Source: Vibrio sp. JPW-9-11-11
Lineage (GTDB): Bacteria; Pseudomonadota; Gammaproteobacteria; Enterobacterales; Vibrionaceae
Assembly: GCF_013369335.1 (NCBI RefSeq)
Contig: NZ_SZQJ01000009.1
Span: 310,001-374,000, forward strand
Direction: 5' to 3'
DNA: 64,000 bases
Position 1 is the stretch's first letter. Each line of letters begins with the position of its first letter. Positions 58,518 to 64,000 of this stretch are shown piece by piece. The notes under the pieces are model-generated. The model searched no databases. It saw only the letters and a program-made list of their open reading frames with translations, and was not told the origin of the DNA. A program made the position numbers and the translations under genes.

Positions 58518-59657
58518 CACCATAACTTTGGCACCCAACAAGGCAGACTCACCAATCACACCCGCTTGACCAAATCTCGCTGCTTCGTTACCTGCAGTAT
58601 CTTCAGCAAAGCCAAGCAACCTCAAGTTATTGAGCACTTCGCGGCGAATGTCTAAAGAGTTTTCACCGATGCCACCCGTGAAGATAATGGCATCAAGTCG
58701 TTCAAGAGGAATCATATAAGAGCCAATGTACTTCGCTACGCGGTAGGTGAACACTTCAAAGGCAAGCTTTGCCCCTTCGTGTCCCTCTTCCATCGCTTGC
58801 AAAATGCCACGCGCATCAGAAGTCACACCAGAAACACCTAAGAAGCCCGATTTCTTGTTGAGGGTTTCGAATACTTGCTCTTGCGTCCATCCCTTTTTCA
58901 TCAAGAACTCGATAATGCCTGGGTCTAGGTCGCCAGAGCGTGTGCCCATCATCAAACCCGCTAACGGCGTAAAGCCCATAGACGTATCGACAGATTGCCC
59001 GTCTTTAATCGCGCACACTGACGCACCATTGCCAAGGTGTACAGTGATAAAGCTTGCCGTTTCAACAGGTTTATTAAGCATTTTTGCCGCTTCGCGACTC
59101 ACAAAATAGTGGCTAGTGCCGTGGAAACCGTATCGACGAATGCCGTATTCTTTGTATAGCTCGTGGGAAATCGCACCGGTGAATGCCTTTTGCGGCATAG
59201 TTTGGTGGAACGCAGTATCAAAGACGGCAAATTGAGGTAGGCTCGGGAATGCTTGCATTGCAGCTTGAATACCTTTTGCGCCTGCTGGGTTGTGGAGCGG
59301 AGCCAAGTCAGACAGGTTTTCAATCTCTGCGAGCACGTCATCATTAATACGAACCGTTGAAGTGAATTTTTCACCACCATGGACAATACGGTGTCCCACG
59401 GCAACTAAATCTTGCGTGAAACCTAGGGTTTCCATCAAAGCAACAATACGGTTGATCGCATGTTGATGGTGGTTATCTGGGGCGGTAATCGCTTGTTCGG
59501 TTTTCTCGCCATTGTATTTCCAACTGATGACAGCTTCTGGAAGACCGAAGCACTCACCAAGACCAGAGACAATCGCGTCACCCGACTTAGAATCGATAAC
59601 AGCAAACTTAAGTGATGAGCTACCAGAGTTAATAACCAGCACATACGAATTTGACAT
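58464..59657 (-). CDS. ackA: Acetate kinase (second copy, ackA2-type)
   Basis: A 397-residue ASKHA-fold kinase that interconverts acetate and acetyl phosphate with ATP. Motifs: NSGSSSLKFAVID (phosphate 1), GHRIVHGGEKF, FDTAFHQTMP, RRYGFHGTSHYFVS, TVHLGNGASVCAIKDG and IIFTGGIGENS. The start at 59657 (MSNSYVLVINSG) is the family start; upstream codons from a TTG at 59729 are unlike AckA. No pta gene follows: the next thing is the terminator and the inserted segment. In V. cholerae a second ackA lies on chromosome 2, so this is probably that copy. Its 3' end is the target of the duplication. Confidence 0.95.
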   Translation of the reverse strand: MSNSYVLVINSGSSSLKFAVIDSKSGDAIVSGLGECFGLPEAVISWKYNGEKTEQAITAPDNHHQHAINRIVALMETLGFTQDLVAVGHRIVHGGEKFTSTVRINDDVLAEIENLSDLAPLHNPAGAKGIQAAMQAFPSLPQFAVFDTAFHQTMPQKAFTGAISHELYKEYGIRRYGFHGTSHYFVSREAAKMLNKPVETASFITVHLGNGASVCAIKDGQSVDTSMGFTPLAGLMMGTRSGDLDPGIIEFLMKKGWTQEQVFETLNKKSGFLGVSGVTSDARGILQAMEEGHEGAKLAFEVFTYRVAKYIGSYMIPLERLDAIIFTGGIGENSLDIRREVLNNLRLLGFAEDTAGNEAARFGQAGVIGESALLGAKVMVIPTNEEFVIAQQSVELL

Positions 59658-60016
59658 GAGGGATGTATCCTGTTTCAGACCGTGTATTGAAAGCACTAAG
59701 CTTGTATCGTTATGGACAACATTATTCAATATTTTTTGAATCTTTCAACTTTATTTAATGGCATTTGGCTCAGTCATTCAAATTTTGTTGATCTAACACA
59801 AGCCTCAATTTAATTTGAAGTTAGAAATTAATGTTTCGCTCACAAAAGAGAACACGTTATTTCCCGAACCTTGTTATGCAACTGCAACTCCCAGCCCCCT
59901 ATTTTGCTAGGAAGTTGTGAAAGTGAGCCATTTCATGAGCCACGTCAGTTTAAAAAGCCACCACTCAACTATTTTTGAATGATGGCCACTCCTACTCTTT
60001 AATCCACCGTCAATCG
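59658..60016. other. Upstream region of ackA
   Basis: About 360 bases without a gene. It holds an imperfect inverted repeat (CAACTCCCAGC and GCTAGGAAGTTG, around 59882-59917) that could be a hairpin, and A/T-rich stretches directly before ackA where its promoter should lie. No operator was recognised. Confidence 0.45.
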
Positions 60017-60307
60017 TTAAACCGATGACTGCCAAGTTAAGCTTAGGGTTTCTCGCCTTGAAAACATATCAACGTGTGAGTCAATAATCGCGATGACGCC
60101 TTTGAGCTTTTCTTCGCTTTCAGCGACGCAGCGAATAGTTAAGCTGCTTAGCTCAGGGTTTAGTGTCATGTAAGCCTGCCCGGTTGGGAACTGAACTTCG
60201 CCATTTTCGTCATCCCATGTGGCGGGAACTTTTCGCCCAAAGTGTCGACACAGCACAACCAAATACTTACTGACGTGCTCTGATTGGATAACCGTGAACT
60301 GCTCCAT
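60017..60307 (-). CDS. DUF2218-family protein
   Basis: A 96-residue protein of DUF2218: SKYLVVLCRHFGRKVPATWD, then NGEVQFPTGQAYMTL and a helical end. The family often sits next to TonB-type iron uptake genes and is thought to bind a small molecule or iron compound, though its role is not established. It follows the receptor gene on the same strand, but a terminator lies between. Confidence 0.85.
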   Translation of the reverse strand: MEQFTVIQSEHVSKYLVVLCRHFGRKVPATWDDENGEVQFPTGQAYMTLNPELSSLTIRCVAESEEKLKGVIAIIDSHVDMFSRRETLSLTWQSSV

Positions 60308-60344
60308 GTGACTTCCTTCATTTTTATTGGTGGTTGTTACATAT

Positions 60345-60369
60345 AAAAAGCTGCTCTTTCGAGCAGCCT
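60345..60369 (-). terminator. Rho-independent terminator of the TonB receptor gene
   Basis: GCTGCTC/GAGCAGC perfect stem with a GAAA tetraloop (minus strand), then TTTTTATATG. It lies 22 bases after the receptor stop. Confidence 0.93.
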
Positions 60370-60390
60370 TACTAGCCGATTTGAGTCGTA

Positions 60391-62388
60391 TTAGAATTGA
60401 TAAGCTGCTGACAGCTTAACGTTGCGCCCTGGCTCGTAGTCATTAGCAACAAAGCCGCGTGCATCACCGATTCTTGACGAATGAGATACGTAAGCTTCGT
60501 CGAAAATATTGTCGACGCCGAAGGTCAATGAGAAATTTTGGTGACTCGAAGGCACCCACTGAGCATAAATGTTGTGTACATCGTACGCTTCTTTTGGATC
60601 TGTGCCTTCTAGCACGTTATCTTCCTCAAGAACGACCAGTGATGTCCAACCAAAGATGGTGTTAATACCATCGGCGGTGTAGTCTAGGGTTAGCGCGATG
60701 CTGTCCCCCATATCCATACTGCCGTCGACACGCATTACCGGCCCGCCATTGGTTGTGTCTTCTACATCTGAACGCGAGTAAGAGACTTTAGCGTTGAAGA
60801 GTTCATACCCGTACGAGGCACTGACTTCAAAGCCTTCGATTTCTACGTTGCCCATGTTCACGAACGTGTAGCCACTTCCACTCCATTCTTCGTTAATGTA
60901 GTCGTCGATATCGGTTTTGAACACGGTGACACTCGCGCCAACAAAATGACCACCGAACTGAGATTTGTAGCGGATACCACCTTGGCGGTTTAAACCAGTT
61001 TCCGCTTTAATGTCATCCGCTAGAACAGAGGCTTGTTGGAACTTAACAAAGGACTCAAGTAGCTCCGGGCCTTTAAATAAGCTGCGAACACTCGCAAATG
61101 CGGTCCAGTCTTCAGTCATGTCCCATTCTGTTGCCAGCGCCCATGTCACATCGTCAAACGTTTTGTTGCCTGTCTCTGCTTTACGCTGGTAATGGTCGTA
61201 GCGAAGACCAGCCGTCACGCTCCAATCTTCGAGGATGTAAACTTGGTTTTCGGCAAATACAGCGGTCGAGATAGCGGTTTCGTCCATGTACTTCACGCCG
61301 CCGTACTGACTGGCGCTGTTTTTGTCCATGTAGTCCGCACCGTAAATCACACGGTTGTCCACGCTCGCTAGTGTGTAGTCAGATTGGAATTTGGCATTGA
61401 TACCTAAATTGTGGTTAGTCGCTTCGTTTCTTGAAGCTCGCCCCATCCGCTCCCACCCCGTTTCACTTTCATCACGGTCAATGGTGGTTTGGCTGCTGTA
61501 CGCGACCACTTTGCCTGAGTGGTTATCGCTATCTAACTCATAGCTAAGTGTGATGGTGTCTCGGTCATAATTAGTCGGTAATAAGAGGTCTTGAGATAAA
61601 CCTAAGTTCGCATCTGCCCCCATATCCGGGCGTGGGCGGTAGTCACCATTGTCACGATAGAGATCGTAAACGAGTTCAAAACGGTGATATTCAGAAGGCT
61701 CAAAGCCCAGTTTGCCAAGAATGTTGTAAGTGTCCCCTTCGGTGCCGAAAGCGTCGTTACCATAGCCATCTTCAAAGTCGTCACGGCGAATAAAGTGCCC
61801 GTAAAACATCGCGTCAACCGAGTCCGTCAACAAGCCGTATACGGTTAATGAGCCTTGTCGATTCGCGTTCGATGCATAGCCGCCAAATACGCGCGCGCCG
61901 TATGTTTCGCCGCTGCGCAGCAAGTCTTTGGCGTCTTTGGTTTCAAAGTACACCGAGCCACCCATGCCGTTTTGCGTCACCGAGTTGTTCCCCACTTGAA
62001 TATCCGCCGCTTTAAGGATATCTGGGTTCAAGGTTAAGTTGCCTACATGGTGAAACATGTTGGCGTGCTGCGACGCGCCGTCTAGACGAATATCGAGGTC
62101 TGTCTCACCTAGGCCACGTATGTTAATTCTTTGGTTGACCGAGTGCGTGCCACCCACGTCGACGCCTGGAATATCACGCAGTAGATCCGACATATGATCG
62201 GCCTGTTTCAACGACATATCTTGCGTGTCGACCATTTCAGTGTTTGAAGACACTTCGGTTCCCCACACCAGCACTTCGTCGAAATAACTAGTTTCGTCAC
62301 TTGCCAAAGCGGTGGTGGCACTTATCGCGATACCGATCGCGTAACAAAGCATTGATTTGTTTAGAGGTTTGCGAATAACCCTTCCCAT
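60391..62388 (-). CDS. TonB-dependent siderophore-type receptor
   Basis: A 665-residue outer-membrane receptor. The signal peptide (about 1-30) ends near ALAS. A TonB-box-like segment (DEVLVWGTEVS) leads to the plug: DLLRDIPGVDVGGTHSVNQR, INIRGLGETDLDIRLDGA, NGMGGSVYFETKDAKDLL. The barrel follows, with the last strands NIFDEAYVSHSSR and KLSAAYQF ending in Phe. It likely imports an iron chelate; the ligand is unknown. Two Fur boxes lie just upstream. The start at 62388 is supported by a GGGAAG ribosome site. Divergent from an AraC-type regulator, as for some xenosiderophore receptors. Confidence 0.92.
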   Translation of the reverse strand: MGRVIRKPLNKSMLCYAIGIAISATTALASDETSYFDEVLVWGTEVSSNTEMVDTQDMSLKQADHMSDLLRDIPGVDVGGTHSVNQRINIRGLGETDLDIRLDGASQHANMFHHVGNLTLNPDILKAADIQVGNNSVTQNGMGGSVYFETKDAKDLLRSGETYGARVFGGYASNANRQGSLTVYGLLTDSVDAMFYGHFIRRDDFEDGYGNDAFGTEGDTYNILGKLGFEPSEYHRFELVYDLYRDNGDYRPRPDMGADANLGLSQDLLLPTNYDRDTITLSYELDSDNHSGKVVAYSSQTTIDRDESETGWERMGRASRNEATNHNLGINAKFQSDYTLASVDNRVIYGADYMDKNSASQYGGVKYMDETAISTAVFAENQVYILEDWSVTAGLRYDHYQRKAETGNKTFDDVTWALATEWDMTEDWTAFASVRSLFKGPELLESFVKFQQASVLADDIKAETGLNRQGGIRYKSQFGGHFVGASVTVFKTDIDDYINEEWSGSGYTFVNMGNVEIEGFEVSASYGYELFNAKVSYSRSDVEDTTNGGPVMRVDGSMDMGDSIALTLDYTADGINTIFGWTSLVVLEEDNVLEGTDPKEAYDVHNIYAQWVPSSHQNFSLTFGVDNIFDEAYVSHSSRIGDARGFVANDYEPGRNVKLSAAYQF

Positions 62389-62411
62389 GTTCTTAACTTC
62401 CCAACTGGTAA

Positions 62412-62442
62412 TGATAATAATTCGCATATATAATAATTATCA
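62412..62442. promoter_or_regulatory. Two Fur boxes in the receptor/regulator promoter
   Basis: 7-1-7 matches to TGATAAT-N-ATTATCA: TGATAATAATTCGCA at 62412-62426 (12 of 14) and ATATAATAATTATCA at 62428-62442 (12 of 14). They lie side by side in the gap between the receptor and the AraC-type gene, so iron would repress both. Confidence 0.78.
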
Positions 62443-62470
62443 ATATTATTAACGAGAAGTCTTTCCTGTT

Positions 62471-63478
62471 ATGCAAAAACGCTTAACGGTTATGAAGAAT
62501 CGCCAAAAGGAGTCTCGTCATTTGCAAACCAATGTCCCTAAGGTCGTTTTAACCCAAACCGTGGTAGAAAATGACAAACAGGTGATCATGAGTCAAACCC
62601 GCTTTAACAACACTCCGATTGTGGAAGGCAAACTGATCAACTACGAAGTACCGCAATGTTTCGCTATCTATGGTGGGCAAAGCATCGAGTTGTTGGATTC
62701 GCATGTTGTCGCGTCGACTTCTGCGGCAATGATCATCACAGTCGTGCTAGAAGGAAGCTTGACTTTCGGCTACGACGAGCTTGAGTTCACTGTCGACGGG
62801 AACGCACAACCTCAAGCCATACTGGTTAACCTCACCCAAGCGGCGAGCTTTCATCGCAGCATTGAAAAGCACAATCAACTACTGAAAGTGAACTTGCTGT
62901 TCCACTCTCAATGGGTGACGTCGCGTTTGAGCGAACTTGGCAACCCGTTCTCTTTCACTAATCGGCACCTCAATTATGTTCGCTCGCACGTCAGCCCAAA
63001 AATGCGCCAGTTGGTGTTGTCCCTATTGCAGAGTGAACAGCCGCAATCTTTCAGCGCTCGCTTGAAGCTAGAATCGCTCGCGTTGCAAATCGTGCAAGAG
63101 ATGTTTGATCATTTGCCTGCGAGTCATGGCCCATTCGAGCAAAGTGCGCTACCGAACGCCGGCAGCAACCGAGTTAAAGACGTGCTGAACTACATTGAAA
63201 GGCATTTAATGCAGACGTTGACCATTGATGCTATCGCTACGCACTTTTCAATGAGCAGTTCAAATCTACAACGGATATTTCGCTCTAGCGTTGGGGTGAC
63301 CATTAACAGTTACATACGCCAGCGGCGCCTAATGCTGGCCAAGCATAATCTGGAAAAAGGACTCGTCACGATAACAGAAGCCGCTTATGAAGCAGGATAC
63401 AACCATCCTGCTAACTTTACCCATGCGTTTAAAAAAGCATTTGGCGTTCCACCAGCAAAAGTAGTAAAACATGTGTAG
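62471..63478 (+). CDS. AraC-family transcriptional regulator
   Basis: A 335-residue regulator if read from the first ATG; starts at 62492 or 62588 (MSQTRFNNTPIVEG) are possible and the last would leave 296 residues. The N-terminal half is a cupin-like effector domain. The C-terminal AraC domain (about 235-335) has both helix-turn-helices: TIDAIATHFSMSSSNLQRIF and ITEAAYEAGYNHPANFTHAF. It is the likely activator of the divergent receptor gene, with a siderophore as ligand. Shared Fur boxes suggest iron control. Confidence 0.88.
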   Translation: MQKRLTVMKNRQKESRHLQTNVPKVVLTQTVVENDKQVIMSQTRFNNTPIVEGKLINYEVPQCFAIYGGQSIELLDSHVVASTSAAMIITVVLEGSLTFGYDELEFTVDGNAQPQAILVNLTQAASFHRSIEKHNQLLKVNLLFHSQWVTSRLSELGNPFSFTNRHLNYVRSHVSPKMRQLVLSLLQSEQPQSFSARLKLESLALQIVQEMFDHLPASHGPFEQSALPNAGSNRVKDVLNYIERHLMQTLTIDAIATHFSMSSSNLQRIFRSSVGVTINSYIRQRRLMLAKHNLEKGLVTITEAAYEAGYNHPANFTHAFKKAFGVPPAKVVKHV

Positions 63479-63522
63479 CCAAACTGAAAGATTATGCTCG
63501 AACGTTAGGAGTGAAGAAAAAC

Positions 63523-63909
63523 ATGAACATAGGCGCCGTCGCTAAACTGACAAACTTGTCTAGCAAATCGATTCGTTTATACGAAGAAAAAGGCTTGATC
63601 ACGCCGCCTTGTCGCAGTGAAGCGGGCTACCGTGAATACAGCGAGCAGCATGTTCAAGAGCTCAACCTGATCTCGCGGGCAAAAAACGCCGGGTTTTCTC
63701 TACTTGAATGTAAAGAGTTCGTCGAGCTCGCGCAAAACCCCAATAGGAAAAGCAGCGAAGTCAAAGCCAAAGCGCAAGAAAAACTCCTCGAAGTCGAAAT
63801 CAAACTTCGCGAACTCAAAGAAATTGAAAAACAACTAAAGCAGTGGATATCAACCTGCCCAGGTGATGAAGGGAGCCAATGCCCTATCATCGAGGATCTC
63901 ACCAAATAA
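63523..63909 (+). CDS. cueR: Copper efflux regulator CueR (MerR family)
   Basis: A 128-residue MerR regulator. The helix-turn-helix is MNIGAVAKLTNLSSKSIRLY with the wing arginines, then a long dimer helix (about 80-108). The metal loop carries Cys112 and Cys120 (STCPGDEGSQCPII), the same positions as the Cu(I) ligands of E. coli CueR. It activates copper exporters. AGGAGTGAAG precedes the ATG at 63523. It follows the AraC gene by 44 bases on the same strand. Confidence 0.92.
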   Translation: MNIGAVAKLTNLSSKSIRLYEEKGLITPPCRSEAGYREYSEQHVQELNLISRAKNAGFSLLECKEFVELAQNPNRKSSEVKAKAQEKLLEVEIKLRELKEIEKQLKQWISTCPGDEGSQCPIIEDLTK

Positions 63910-64000
63910 AACTTAGCGGTAACAAAGTGAGACCAGAGTGAAGCACTCTCCCGAAGACTTCACTCATATTTTAACGTTAGTAGTAAGTACACATCCGCTT

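Overview
The window looks like part of a Vibrio (Gammaproteobacteria, Vibrionaceae) genome, most likely its second chromosome. This is inferred from protein content: the AI-2 receptor pair LuxP/LuxQ, a PrtV-type M6 metalloprotease, the thermolabile haemolysin (TLH) phospholipase, NADH-dependent enoyl reductase FabV, TmaR, and a second acetate kinase without pta. In V. cholerae the counterparts of many of these lie on chromosome 2. No rRNA, tRNA or CRISPR array was seen.

Layout. 1-16.5 kb: mostly housekeeping genes (YbbP/YbbA ABC system, TesA, FabV, a GAF-GGDEF-EAL protein, an ABC-class ATPase, GNAT, a DnaJ-like protein, a 2OG-Fe oxygenase, YjdF, CutA, helicase IV, YccS, two small unknown proteins, HMG-CoA reductase). 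16.5-33 kb: luxPQ, a TraF-like outer-membrane protein, yceH and a GIY-YIG gene, TmaR, an HD-GYP protein, envelope proteins (OmpA-like, DsbA-like, FKBP, a RimB-like retropepsin-fold lipoprotein), an aromatic/aspartate aminotransferase, and anaerobic ribonucleotide reductase nrdDG behind FNR and NrdR sites. 33-41.4 kb: an RND efflux pair and a sulfur-stress locus (two YeeE/YedE halves, an ArsR-type regulator with two cysteines, a DUF2892 protein, a CoA-persulfide reductase-rhodanese fusion) around three identical-format operators.

42-49 kb is a secreted-virulence segment: a small exported protein resembling the PrtV propeptide, prtV itself, an aerolysin-family pore-forming toxin and tlh, separated by AT-rich spacers. 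49-54 kb holds a BenE transporter/XRE-cupin regulator pair with twin palindromic operators, and a tryptophanyl-tRNA synthetase preceded by a complete-looking Trp attenuator: a 17-residue leader peptide with tandem Trp codons and mutually exclusive hairpins.

55.2-58.5 kb is the most unusual part. A segment of about 3.1 kb lies between two 105-bp direct repeats (104/105 identical) that are the 3' end plus terminator of ackA. It carries a double-YARHG secreted protein, two gene cassettes with attC-like (Vibrio integron type) sites, a broken third attC and an IS3-family remnant, but no integrase. 58.5-64 kb holds ackA, a DUF2218 protein, a Fur-box-controlled TonB receptor divergent from an AraC-type regulator, and CueR.

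All functional names come from reading the translated sequences from memory of the families; no search was run.
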